A stretch of DNA of 64,000 nucleotides from Methylobacterium oryzae (GTDB lineage Bacteria; Pseudomonadota; Alphaproteobacteria; Rhizobiales; Beijerinckiaceae), in contig NZ_CP090349.1 of NCBI RefSeq assembly GCF_021398735.1, forward strand, positions 4,917,001-4,981,000, in the 5' to 3' direction. The translations under genes were made by a program, and so were the position numbers. This document shows positions 52,121-60,839 of this stretch, piece by piece (positions within the stretch are counted from its first letter, which is position 1; every line of letters starts with the position of its first letter). The notes beneath the pieces were generated by a model. The model worked only from the letters and a program-made list of their open reading frames with translations, was not told where the DNA came from and searched no databases.

Positions 52121-53995
52121 TCAGGCGGCCAGCAGGGGCCGCCACACGCCCGCCGCGTCCGCGGCCATGGCGCAGATGACCGCCTCGTCGATCGAGCGAC
52201 GCACCTCGACCACGTGCGGCACACCGGGAGCGAGGGGCGCCTCGACGCCGAGGTCGAATCCGTGCCGGCCGTCGCCCACGCCCGCCGCCGCGATGTCGGC
52301 GCGGTACTCCGCCGCCACCGTCACCGCCACGATCGTCCCGTCGACCACGATGTCCAAGCATACGGGGGCGTCGGGCTGCGCGGCGTCGTGGGCCCAGCCG
52401 GCCACGCGCAGCGCGCCGTCCGCGCGCAGCGCGCAGCGATCCAGCCACGCCCGCACGGCGCCCGGACGCGACGTCGCGCCGGCCCGACGGATCAGCCGCC
52501 TGCGCAGGGCGGCGAGCTGGGGACCGAGCGCGGTGCGCGGCGCGTAGGCCTGCGGACCGATCGCGCTGTCGTCCGGATCGCGGCCGTCGAAGAGCCGCCG
52601 GAGGCCGGGAGCGGGCAGGAAGCTCTCGGCCGGCGCGCCCTCCGCCAGCAACAGGTCGTGGCTGTCGAGCTCGATATGCCAGTAGGTGAGATCGATCACG
52701 CGCTCACCGCGGGTGATGCTGGTTCCGTTGACGAGGTGGCCGGCGGCGACGAACAGCCCGTCCAGCCAGACGGCGTGGTCCGGCGAGACGAGCAGGTCGC
52801 GGGCGGGGACACCGTCGTCGAGCGCGCCGGCCCGGATGCGCACGGGCCGCTCGGTCGGCGGGGCCGACGATCCGGGATAGGTGCGGCGACCGATCCACCG
52901 GATCGGCCGATGCAGGCCCGCGGCCGTGACGACCCTGTCGCCCACCGCGAGCCGCTCGACAGCGACGTCGCCGCGGTCGGTCCTGATGGACGTGCCGGTG
53001 CAGTAGCACGGGGCGTTTCCCGGCGCCGCGGTCCCTTGAGCCGTCCCCGAGGACGATTGAGAAGATCCATTCGACCCGTTGGCGCCCGATGCAGGCGCCG
53101 TCGAACCGGAGTTCGACCCGGCCGCGCCCGGCTGCGCTCCGGCCGCGCCGGCGCCCGACCGGAGACCGGCCGTCGCCCCGTACAGACCCGGATCCCGGCC
53201 ATCCGGCGACGACACGCGGTCCTGCGGCACCGCGACCGCGTTGGGGTTGTTCGAGTAGACGCGGATATAGTCGATGCTCGAGCTGAAGCGGGTGCCCGTC
53301 GTCGCCGTGCTCTGCACGGCCAGGTTGGCCAGCAGATACATGGGGCTGTGCAGGTCGGACGGCGTCGCCTGCGAACCGACGAGCTGACCGTCCACGTAGA
53401 AGCTGATGCGATCGGCCTGCCAGTTCATGCCGTAGGTGTGATACCCGTTGGGATTGGGCATCTCGCTGTAGACTTGGCGGGTCTGCTGCCAGGTCGTTCC
53501 GGGCGGCTGCGGGTCGGTCGTGTGGATCGTGCTGTAGACGCCGCGGTCGTTGTTTCCGTAATGCTCGACGACGTCGAGCTCCTGGTGCCCGTTGGCGCTG
53601 CTCGACTGCGGGCTCTGCTGATTCGGCAGCAGCCAGAAGGCGTCCCAGGCATCGGGATTGTTGGAGAAATCCGCGCGGATCTCGAAGTAGCCGTAAGTCT
53701 GCGAGAAGTTGCCCTGCGTGCTGATGAGCCCGGACTGCCAGCTCCCCGGATAGCCGGACGCGCTCGTCCCGGGCGGCGCCGCCGTGATCGTCAGGACACC
53801 GTTCTGGACGCTGAAGGGATCGTAACCGGACCCGGAATCGAGGAACGAGGACCGGCCGAAGCCGATGTCGGAGTTGGCGTCGTACCGCCACTCGGCGCGA
53901 ATATCGCGGTAGGTCGTCCCGACCCCGTTCTGCGAGATGCTGCGCGCGTTGAACTCGTCGTCGTAGGTCAGGCGATAGCCCGTCAGATCAAGCAT
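52121..53995 (-). CDS. GH16 glucanase fused to a Hint autoprocessing domain
   Basis: A 624-residue protein. Residues ~10-250 are a family-16 glycoside hydrolase with the catalytic E139-L-D141-V-V-E144 motif and the usual jelly-roll pattern, which cleave beta-1,3/1,4-glucans or similar polymers. A Gly/Ser-rich linker (~270-325) leads to a Hint_2-type domain beginning C-Y-C-T-G-T at 330-335, with SPDHAVW (H407) as the conserved block. Hint domains cleave or rearrange their own peptide bond at the Cys. The last ~170 residues are beta-rich and may be the released or attached part. No signal peptide is visible, so export is probably by a type I or other unconventional route. Faces the GGDEF-EAL gene. 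Confidence 0.75.
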   Translation of the reverse strand: MLDLTGYRLTYDDEFNARSISQNGVGTTYRDIRAEWRYDANSDIGFGRSSFLDSGSGYDPFSVQNGVLTITAAPPGTSASGYPGSWQSGLISTQGNFSQTYGYFEIRADFSNNPDAWDAFWLLPNQQSPQSSSANGHQELDVVEHYGNNDRGVYSTIHTTDPQPPGTTWQQTRQVYSEMPNPNGYHTYGMNWQADRISFYVDGQLVGSQATPSDLHSPMYLLANLAVQSTATTGTRFSSSIDYIRVYSNNPNAVAVPQDRVSSPDGRDPGLYGATAGLRSGAGAAGAQPGAAGSNSGSTAPASGANGSNGSSQSSSGTAQGTAAPGNAPCYCTGTSIRTDRGDVAVERLAVGDRVVTAAGLHRPIRWIGRRTYPGSSAPPTERPVRIRAGALDDGVPARDLLVSPDHAVWLDGLFVAAGHLVNGTSITRGERVIDLTYWHIELDSHDLLLAEGAPAESFLPAPGLRRLFDGRDPDDSAIGPQAYAPRTALGPQLAALRRRLIRRAGATSRPGAVRAWLDRCALRADGALRVAGWAHDAAQPDAPVCLDIVVDGTIVAVTVAAEYRADIAAAGVGDGRHGFDLGVEAPLAPGVPHVVEVRRSIDEAVICAMAADAAGVWRPLLAA

Positions 53996-54752
53996 CGACG
54001 CCGTCTCATCACCATTCTGGTTCGCCGGACGTGGCGCGCTGTCAAATCAAGATTGCCAACAAGCAATCCGCGAATAGTTAATAATGTCCTGCGTGTCGCG
54101 CGGACGAAGTGAGCATCGGCTGCGACAGGCCATCGCCTGAACGCCCGCCGGTCGCGTCGCGCCATCGCGCAGGCAAAGACGACACGGTTAAGGCTGACTA
54201 ACCGTATCGGCCACGTGGCGCAAATCAGTCACGGCGCCGCGCGGCTGCGGCCGTACTGGCTGACGGTCAATCGAGGCGCCGCACGGAACGGCCGTGACGG
54301 GCTGGGGGGCCGGTGACGGCGGGGGCCTCTACCGCGTCATCGCGGCCAGCGGATCGGAACGCTGGGTGATGCTCGACCGGATGCTCGGACGTCGCCGCGC
54401 GATGAGCCTCGGGTCCGCCCCTGCTGTCGCCGTAGAGGCTGTTCAGGCAGGCGATCGATGCCGGCCCGCAAGCCATTTCGGCTCCGATCTTCCGGGCCAG
54501 AACGCGCGTGCATTGGAAGGAGCCGGCGCAGTCGCTCGCGATCGCGGGGGCAAGCGGCGATCCGATCCAGCACGTGGCCTTGTCCAGGGCGACCGATGAG
54601 CGACAGGCCGCGCTCACTGCCCTCTTCGGTCGGGCCGTGCGGCCTCGCGGGTCGGCGGCACCTCACAGGATGCGCTGATCGGACAGTCCCCCGACGAGGA
54701 AGCGGCTGCATCCCAGTGGATGCAGTCGCGCCCCGGATCGCGTTGCATCGCC
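53996..54752. other. Gene-poor region upstream of the GH16-Hint gene
   Basis: 757 bases without a confidently real gene. A 116-residue minus-strand frame (54267-54617) has a Cys-rich segment (ARKIGAEMACGPASIACL) and may be a decayed secreted protein, but support is poor. The AT-richer part near 54040-54110 probably carries the promoter of the GH16-Hint gene. Confidence 0.35.
54185..54204. promoter_or_regulatory. Perfect 6-bp dyad, possible operator
   Basis: CGGTTA-N8-TAACCG, about 190 bases upstream of the GH16-Hint start in an otherwise gene-free stretch. Symmetry and size fit a dimeric regulator site. Confidence 0.35.
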
Positions 54753-56654
54753 TCAGAGGAAGCCGATCGAGAACCAGGGGACGAGGATGATGGCGAGCAG
54801 CCCGACCAGCAGGGCCAGGATGTAGCCGACGATCGGGCGCATCCCGGCGTCTGGGTTGATCCGGCTGATGGCGCAGGCGGCGTAATAGCCGACGCCGAAG
54901 GGCGGGGCGAACAGGCCGATGCCCATCGCGAGGATGACCACCATCGAATAGTGCACCTCGTGCACGCCCGCCGCCCGCGCGATCGGGAACAGCAGCGGCC
55001 CGAACAGCACGATCGCCGGTATGCCTTCCAGCACCGAGCCCAGGATGATGAAGGCGAAGGCCGAGACGAACAGGAACCCGGGCGCGCCGCCCGGAAGGCC
55101 CTTCATCACGACGGCGAGCGTCTCCGAGAAGCCCGACTGGGTGAGCGCCCAGGCCATCCCGGTGGCCGCGCCGATGATCAGCAGGATCGCGCCGGACAGC
55201 GCGGCGGTGGTCACCAGCATCGGGTAGAGCCGCCGCCACTCGAACTGGCGGTAGATCAGCAGGCCGGCCAGCGCCGCGTAGACGATGCCGATGGTCGAGA
55301 CCTCGGTGGCGGTGGCGATGCCCTCGACCACGGCGAAGCGGATCACGAACGGCAGCGCCAGCGCCGGGATCGCCACCAGGAAGGCGCGGCCGATGACCCG
55401 GCCGGACGGCCGGGCGACGTGGCTCAGGTCCTCGCGGCGGTAGCGCCACCAGACCAGCGCGCAGAGCGTCGCGGCGAGGACGAGGCCCGGCATCAGGCCG
55501 CCGGTGAACAGCGCGGTGATCGACACGCCGGTGACCGAGCCGATGGTGATCAGCACGATCGAGGGCGGGATCGTCTCGGTCTGCGCGCCCGTGGTGGCGA
55601 GCAGGGCCACGAGGTCGCCCTCCTTGGCGCCGCGGGCCTTCATCTCGGGAAACAGCACGGGCGCCACGGCGGCCATGTCGGCGGCCTTGGAGCCGGAGAT
55701 GCCCGAGACGAGGTACATGGCCCCGACCAGCACGTAGTGCAGGCCGCCGCGGACGTGACCGAGCAGCGAGGCCAGGAAGCCGACCATGGCTTTCGCCATG
55801 CCGGTCATCTCGATCAGCAGGCCGAGGAACACGAACAGCGGCACGGCGAGCAGGATGAGGTGGCTCATGCCCTCGTCCATGCGGCCGACCACCACCATGG
55901 AGGGCGCGTCGGTGGTCAGCGTGATGTAGGCGAAGGTCGACAGGCCGAACGCGAAAGCGATCGGCACGCCGGAGAAGACCAGCGCGCCGACGCCGACGAC
56001 GAAGAACAGCAGCAGGTTGAGGTTGCCCAGCCCCGCCAGCCAAGGCTGGAGGGCGGCGAGCCCACCCGCGACCGCAACGCCGAGCACCAGCGCGCCGGCC
56101 GTCATCCGCCAATCGGCCGTTTCGAAGAGGCGGATGACGGCGACCAGCAGCATCAGGCCGAGGCCGATCGGCAAGGCAGCGGCGCGCCACGCATTGTTGA
56201 GATCGAGGGCCGGCGTCTGGACGTAGATTTCCTCGGCCGCGAACTCGTAGGCCGGGTGCAGGACGAGGCTCACGAAGATCAGGCCGGCCACCAGCGCGAC
56301 TGTTTCCAGAAAGGCGCGGGTGCGGGGTCCGGTCATCGCGACGATCGCCGTCATGCGCATGTGCTCGGCGCGGCGGAAGGCGACCACGGCGCCCAGCATG
56401 GCGAGCCACAGGAACAGGATGCCGGCGAGTTCGTCCGACCAGACGAGCGGCTCATGGAAGATGTAGCGGCTCACGACGCCGGCGAGCAGCACCCCGATCT
56501 CGGCCAGCACCAGCAGGGCGGCCGGGATCTCGACGAGATGACCGAGGAACCGATCGGCGGTCCCGAGCCATGGGTGACCGCTCAGCGGGGGCCCGTGCAG
56601 GCCGTGACTGGGCGTTGCCTCGACAGAGGCGGCGGCGGCGATATCGACGTGCAT
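54753..56654 (-). CDS. TRAP transporter fused small/large permease (DctQM)
   Basis: A 633-residue membrane protein. Residues ~35-190 resemble the small four-helix DctQ subunit (EIGVLLAGVVSRYIFHEPLVWSDELAG is the characteristic segment), and the rest is the large DctM subunit with many helices, including PLFVFLGLLIEMTGMA and GSVLEGIPAIVLFGPLLFPIA. Natural QM fusions are known. It imports an organic acid or similar solute with the DctP protein encoded 12 bases upstream, using an ion gradient. Confidence 0.88.
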   Translation of the reverse strand: MHVDIAAAASVEATPSHGLHGPPLSGHPWLGTADRFLGHLVEIPAALLVLAEIGVLLAGVVSRYIFHEPLVWSDELAGILFLWLAMLGAVVAFRRAEHMRMTAIVAMTGPRTRAFLETVALVAGLIFVSLVLHPAYEFAAEEIYVQTPALDLNNAWRAAALPIGLGLMLLVAVIRLFETADWRMTAGALVLGVAVAGGLAALQPWLAGLGNLNLLLFFVVGVGALVFSGVPIAFAFGLSTFAYITLTTDAPSMVVVGRMDEGMSHLILLAVPLFVFLGLLIEMTGMAKAMVGFLASLLGHVRGGLHYVLVGAMYLVSGISGSKAADMAAVAPVLFPEMKARGAKEGDLVALLATTGAQTETIPPSIVLITIGSVTGVSITALFTGGLMPGLVLAATLCALVWWRYRREDLSHVARPSGRVIGRAFLVAIPALALPFVIRFAVVEGIATATEVSTIGIVYAALAGLLIYRQFEWRRLYPMLVTTAALSGAILLIIGAATGMAWALTQSGFSETLAVVMKGLPGGAPGFLFVSAFAFIILGSVLEGIPAIVLFGPLLFPIARAAGVHEVHYSMVVILAMGIGLFAPPFGVGYYAACAISRINPDAGMRPIVGYILALLVGLLAIILVPWFSIGFL

Positions 56655-56666
56655 GACACCCCACCC

Positions 56667-57683
56667 TCAACCGAGCTTGCCGGATACGGCTTCGAGGTGG
56701 CTCCAGCCGACTTCACCGAACTTCGCCTTCCAGTCCTTGTAGAAACTCGTCTTGGCGAGAGCGGCACGGAAAGGCTCGCGGTCGACATCGATGAACCTGA
56801 TCCCTTTCTCTGACAGGGTCGTGCGCAGAGAGTCGCTGAGCCTGGCCACGTCCGCACGCTGATCCTGACCCGAGCGGTCGAACTCCCTGGTCACGATCGC
56901 GCGCAGGTCCTCGGGCAGCTTCTGCCAAGCGCGCTTGTTTCCGAGGATCCAGTAGCCGTCCCAGACGTGGCCGGTCAGGCTGCAGGACTTCTGCACCTCG
57001 TAGAGGCGCGTCGTGGCGATGATCGGCAGCGGGTTCTCTTCGCCCTCCACGACCTTGGTTTGGAGCGCCGAGTACAGCTCGTTGAAATTGATGGGCGCGG
57101 CCCCGGCGTCGAGAGCCTTGAAGAGCGAGGTCAACATCGGTGCTTGGGGCACGCGAATCTTGAAGCCCTTCAGATCCTCGGGCGTCCTGATCTCACGAGT
57201 CGAGGAGGTGATCTGACGGAAGCCGTTGTCCCAGCTCTTGCAGATGGTCGTGATCGGCGTCTTGGCGATCTCGGCGCGGACATAGTCGCCGAGCGCCCCG
57301 TCCATGGCCTTCCAGACGGCATCGTAATCCTTGAAGGCGAAGCCGGTGTTGGGCAGGCTGGACGCCGGCACGAAGGTCGACAGGATCGAGTGTGAGAGGT
57401 TGAAGAACTCGACCGAGCCGTTCCGCACCTGCGACAGCAGGTCGGTGTCCGAGCCGAGTTGATTGGCCGGGAACAACTTGATGTCGACGCGCCCGCTCGT
57501 CGCCTCGCGGATCCGGTCGCACGCTTCCTGCGCCCGGACATTGACCGGATGGGTCGGGTCCTGCCCGGTGGCGAGCTTGTAGCCGAATTCGGCGGCCTCG
57601 CCCCGGCGCGTGATGATGCCGAAGATCGGGACAGCCGCGGCGCCGGCAAGAAGTGTCCGACGGCTTATGTTGAATGTGCTCAC
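56667..57683 (-). CDS. TRAP transporter solute-binding protein (DctP)
   Basis: A 338-residue periplasmic binding protein. The N-terminus (ISRRTLLAGAAAVPIFG) has a twin-arginine-type signal. The domain shows the DctP pattern, including GYKLATGQDPTHPVN near the start and an Arg that usually contacts the substrate carboxylate in FKIRVP. The ligand is not predictable; neighbours suggest a sugar acid or related polyhydroxy compound. Followed by the DctQM gene in one unit. Confidence 0.88.
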   Translation of the reverse strand: MSTFNISRRTLLAGAAAVPIFGIITRRGEAAEFGYKLATGQDPTHPVNVRAQEACDRIREATSGRVDIKLFPANQLGSDTDLLSQVRNGSVEFFNLSHSILSTFVPASSLPNTGFAFKDYDAVWKAMDGALGDYVRAEIAKTPITTICKSWDNGFRQITSSTREIRTPEDLKGFKIRVPQAPMLTSLFKALDAGAAPINFNELYSALQTKVVEGEENPLPIIATTRLYEVQKSCSLTGHVWDGYWILGNKRAWQKLPEDLRAIVTREFDRSGQDQRADVARLSDSLRTTLSEKGIRFIDVDREPFRAALAKTSFYKDWKAKFGEVGWSHLEAVSGKLG

Positions 57684-57986
57684 GATGTCACTCCCTGATG
57701 ATGCTCGGTGGCGCGATCCGGCCTGCTACGGTCTTTGAGATCGCCGGCCTCTGCCCATGCGTGCAGGTCGCCCTTTTGCTGAGCGTTTTTATTTTTTTGA
57801 TCGAATATTGAATTCGTTAATTGTTTTCAGGCGCTCATCATCGCTCGGAGCGCGCGATCCGACCGAATGAATAGAGAAATCTTTCTACGGCACAGCATGA
57901 TCGCGGACGCGGAGATCCGCGATCATCTCAATTCAGCTCAGCTATGGGTGCGAGTAGTCGCTTGTTGTCGCGAGCGACGGCTGCGC
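57684..57986. promoter_or_regulatory. tkt-dctP gap with 11-bp hairpin
   Basis: 303 bases between the transketolase B gene and dctP. A perfect 11-bp stem ATGATCGCGGA/TCCGCGATCAT with an 8-base loop is at 57897-57926, lacking a T run, so it may be an RNA processing or stability element. Between it and dctP is a strongly AT-rich stretch (~57785-57830), which includes the dyad CGAAT-N5-ATTCG at 57802-57816, a likely promoter/operator for the transporter genes. Confidence 0.5.
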
Positions 57987-59009
57987 CTACAGCCAACCGC
58001 GGATGCTTCGGGCCATCGCCTCGGTCGAGATGCCGTAGCGGTCGTGAAGGGTCGGCAGCGCTCCGGCGTCGAGGAACTCGTCCGGCAGGCCGACTTGACG
58101 GAAGCCGCGCTCCGGCAGGGTACCGTCGCGCATCAACAATCCCGCCACCGCCTCGCCGAGGCCGCCGACCACCGAGTGGTTCTCGGCGACGACCAAGAGG
58201 CGCCCACCGCGACGGGCCTCGGCCAGGATCGTCGCCGCGTCGAGCGGCTTGATCGTCGGCACGTGCAGCACCGCTACGTCGACCCGATCCTCGCGCAGGG
58301 CCTCGGCAACCTCCAGGGCGCGCATCGTCATCAGGCCCGACGAGATCACCAGCACGTCGCGGCCATCGCGGATCGTCTTGGCCTTGCCCCACTCGAACCG
58401 GTAGCCGTACTCGTCGAGCACCAGCGGGACGTTGCCGCGCAGGAGCCGCAGGTAGACCGGGCCTTGATGAGCGACCATGGCCGTGACCATCTGCTCGATC
58501 TCGTGCGCGTCGCACGGGTCGAGGATCGTGATGTTCGGCATGCCGCGGAAGATCGCGACATCCTCGGTCGCCTGATGGCTGGGCCCGTAGCCGGTGGTCA
58601 GGCCGGGCAGCGCGCAGGCGATCTTGACGTTAAGGTTCTCCTCCGCGATCGCTAGGCAGATGAAGTCGTAGGCGCGCCGCGCCGCGAACACCGCGTAGGT
58701 GGTGGCAACCGAGACGAACCCCTCGCGGGCGAGGCCGGCGGCCGCGCTCATCAGGAGCTGCTCGGCCATCCCCATCTGGTAGAACCGGTCAGGGTGGGCC
58801 TGCGCGAAGATGTGCAGGTCCGTGTACTTGGCCAGATCCGCCGAGAGGCCGACGATGTCGGGCCGGGTCTTGGCGAGTTCCACGAGGGCGTGGCCGAACG
58901 GGGCGGGCTTCGTGCGCTGCCCAGGGGCGGCCAGCGAGGCGATCATCGCCGAGGTCTTGGCGCCGCCACCGACGCGCGGCGCGGGCCTCTCATATTTCGA
59001 GCGTCTCAC
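57987..59009 (-). CDS. Transketolase, C-terminal subunit
   Basis: A 340-residue protein matching the pyrimidine-binding and C-terminal domains of transketolase: DLAKYTDLHIFAQAHPDRFYQMGMAEQ with the conserved Glu that activates TPP, and YGPSHQATEDVA. GTG 59009 is chosen because it overlaps the stop of the N-terminal subunit (GTGA). Longer frames upstream are shadows. It works only with the N-terminal subunit. See findings for pathway. Confidence 0.85.
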   Translation of the reverse strand: MRRSKYERPAPRVGGGAKTSAMIASLAAPGQRTKPAPFGHALVELAKTRPDIVGLSADLAKYTDLHIFAQAHPDRFYQMGMAEQLLMSAAAGLAREGFVSVATTYAVFAARRAYDFICLAIAEENLNVKIACALPGLTTGYGPSHQATEDVAIFRGMPNITILDPCDAHEIEQMVTAMVAHQGPVYLRLLRGNVPLVLDEYGYRFEWGKAKTIRDGRDVLVISSGLMTMRALEVAEALREDRVDVAVLHVPTIKPLDAATILAEARRGGRLLVVAENHSVVGGLGEAVAGLLMRDGTLPERGFRQVGLPDEFLDAGALPTLHDRYGISTEAMARSIRGWL

Positions 59010-59857
59010 TGCACCCTCCCCTCGTCCAGGATCTCCAGCGCCTGCGTCCACTCGGCCGGCTCGACCCGCAGGAAGTGGTTGCGCTCGCGCTCCTCGAGGA
59101 ACGGCACGCCCTTGGCCATCTTCGTGTCGCAGATGATCACCCGGGGTTCGGGGCCCGGATGGTGCCGGGCGGCATCGAAGGCCTTCACGAGCGCGTCGAG
59201 GTCGTTGCCGTCGACCCGCTGAACGAACCAGTTGAACGCCTCGAACTTCGGCGCCAGCGGCTCGAAGTTGAGAACCCCGTGCGAGGGGCCGTCCGCCTGC
59301 ATGCCGTTCACGTCGACGATGCCGATCAGGTTGTCGAGCTTGAACGACCCGGCCGACATGGCGGCCTCCCAGGTCGAGCCCTCGTCGAGCTCGCCGTCGG
59401 AGAACAGGTTGTAGACGAAGCTCTTCGCGTTCTTCCGCTTCAGGCCCAGCGCCATGCCGACCGCGATCCCGAGCCCGTGGCCGAGCGACCCGCCGGTGAT
59501 CTCCATGCCGGGCGTGTAGGCGGCCATGCCGGACATCGGCAGGCGGCTGTCGTCGCCGCCGTAGCTCGTCAGCTCGTCCTCCGGGATGATCCCGGCCTGG
59601 ATCAGCGCCGCGTAGAGGGCGATGGCGTAGTGGCCGATGGAGAGGCAGAAGCGGTCGCGGCCCTCCCATTCCGGATCCTCCGGACGGTAGGTCATCGCGT
59701 GGAAGTAGCTCACCGCCAGCACATCGGAGATGCCCAGCGCCTGGGCGATGTAGCCCTGGCCCTGGACCTCGCCCATCAGCAGGGCGTGGCGGCGGATATT
59801 GTAGGCCCGGTCGGCCAGCGAGATGTTCGAACCCTCGTGGGGCCGTTCGGTTGACAT
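59006..59857 (-). CDS. Transketolase, N-terminal subunit
   Basis: A 283-residue protein with the TPP-diphosphate domain: GHGLGIAVGMALG, then the metal/TPP motif in SDGELDEGSTWEAAMSAGSFKLDN with NLIGIVDVN. It pairs with the C-terminal subunit to form a split transketolase transferring C2 units between sugar phosphates or related ketoses. It lies between the dehydrogenase and C-terminal subunit genes, with 13 bases before the former. Confidence 0.85.
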   Translation of the reverse strand: MSTERPHEGSNISLADRAYNIRRHALLMGEVQGQGYIAQALGISDVLAVSYFHAMTYRPEDPEWEGRDRFCLSIGHYAIALYAALIQAGIIPEDELTSYGGDDSRLPMSGMAAYTPGMEITGGSLGHGLGIAVGMALGLKRKNAKSFVYNLFSDGELDEGSTWEAAMSAGSFKLDNLIGIVDVNGMQADGPSHGVLNFEPLAPKFEAFNWFVQRVDGNDLDALVKAFDAARHHPGPEPRVIICDTKMAKGVPFLEERERNHFLRVEPAEWTQALEILDEGRVQ

Positions 59858-59870
59858 GAGGTCCTCCCTC

Positions 59871-60620
59871 TCAGTGGATCAGCATGCCGCCGTTCACGTC
59901 GATCACCGCGCCGGTGATGTACGCGGACAGGCCGGAGGCCAGGAACAGGCAGGCATTGGCGATGTCGTCGGCGACGCCGAGGCGGCCGAGCGGGATGCCC
60001 TTGGCGATCTCGACCTTGAGCTCGGGGGTGAGCTTGTCGCCGGTGATGTCGGTCTGGATCAGACCGGGAGTGACGGAATTGACCCGGATGCTGTCAGCGC
60101 CCAGTTCGCGGGCCATGGCCTTCTGCAGGCCGAGGACGCCGGCCTTCGCCGCGGAATAGTGCGGACCGCCGAAGATGCCGCCGCCGCGCTGGGCCGAGAC
60201 CGACGACATGCAGACGATCGAGCCGGATTTCTGCTTCCGCATCTGCGGGACCACGGCCTGGCTCATGTAGAGCGTGCCGCGCAGGTTGACGTCGGTGACC
60301 GCGTCGTAGTTCTCCGGTCCCACATCCATCAGCTTGAGCGGCTGGGTGATGCCGGCGTTGTTGATCAGCACGTCGATCGAGCCGAGGCGGGCGATCGTCT
60401 CATCGGCGGCAGCTTGGCATGCGCCCCGGTCGGTGACGTTGCAGGCGAGGCCGAGATGGCCGTCACCGAGGTCGCGGGCGGCCGCCTCGGCCTGGCCGGC
60501 GTCGAGGTCGAGGATGACGACGCGGGCGCCCTGCTTCGCGAAGAGCCGGGCGGTGGCCTTGCCGATGCCGCGGGCGGAGGCCGCCCCGGTGATCACGCAG
60601 ACCTTGTTCTCGAGAAGCAT
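59871..60620 (-). CDS. SDR-family oxidoreductase
   Basis: A 249-residue short-chain dehydrogenase. Cofactor motif TGAASARGIG is at about 11-20, NNAG in LINNAGI, and the active-site Ser and Y-x3-K in YSAAKAG. ATG 60620 has a strong GGGAGGG ribosome site. In this setting it probably oxidises an alcohol or polyol to the ketose used by the transketolase, or acts on its product. First gene of the catabolic unit after the regulator. Confidence 0.85.
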   Translation of the reverse strand: MLLENKVCVITGAASARGIGKATARLFAKQGARVVILDLDAGQAEAAARDLGDGHLGLACNVTDRGACQAAADETIARLGSIDVLINNAGITQPLKLMDVGPENYDAVTDVNLRGTLYMSQAVVPQMRKQKSGSIVCMSSVSAQRGGGIFGGPHYSAAKAGVLGLQKAMARELGADSIRVNSVTPGLIQTDITGDKLTPELKVEIAKGIPLGRLGVADDIANACLFLASGLSAYITGAVIDVNGGMLIH

Positions 60621-60839
60621 GTAGACCCTCCCTGCAAACCGGCCGAACCCGGCTTCTTCTGCGATGGGAGGCGGAGAAAGCGTGGCATGAAGCCAGCTCA
60701 CCCTCTTGGGCCGCGCTCTGACGGGCGTCAGCGTCTGAGCCGTTTCCTCGCGTCCTATCGTTGACGCCCTTATGGCTGCCCGAGAGGCAATGAACAAACG
60801 CGAAGATTGCATTCAAACATGAATGAAATTCATTAAACG
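60621..60839 (-). promoter_or_regulatory. Promoter region of the SDR-tkt-TRAP genes with palindromes
   Basis: 219 bases. Palindrome TGACG-GG-CGTCA at 60719-60730 and the inverted half-site pair GGGCGTCA (60723-60730) and TGACGCCC (60762-60769). A second perfect palindrome ATGAAT-GAA-ATTCAT is at 60819-60833, next to the LysR stop. These are candidate operators for the LysR gene product. Confidence 0.45.

Noticed and set aside
54267-54617. 116-residue minus-strand ORF upstream of the TRAP permease end
   Set aside because: It has a Cys-containing segment but no start context, no signal peptide and poor composition outside that segment; kept only as a remark in the gene-poor region.
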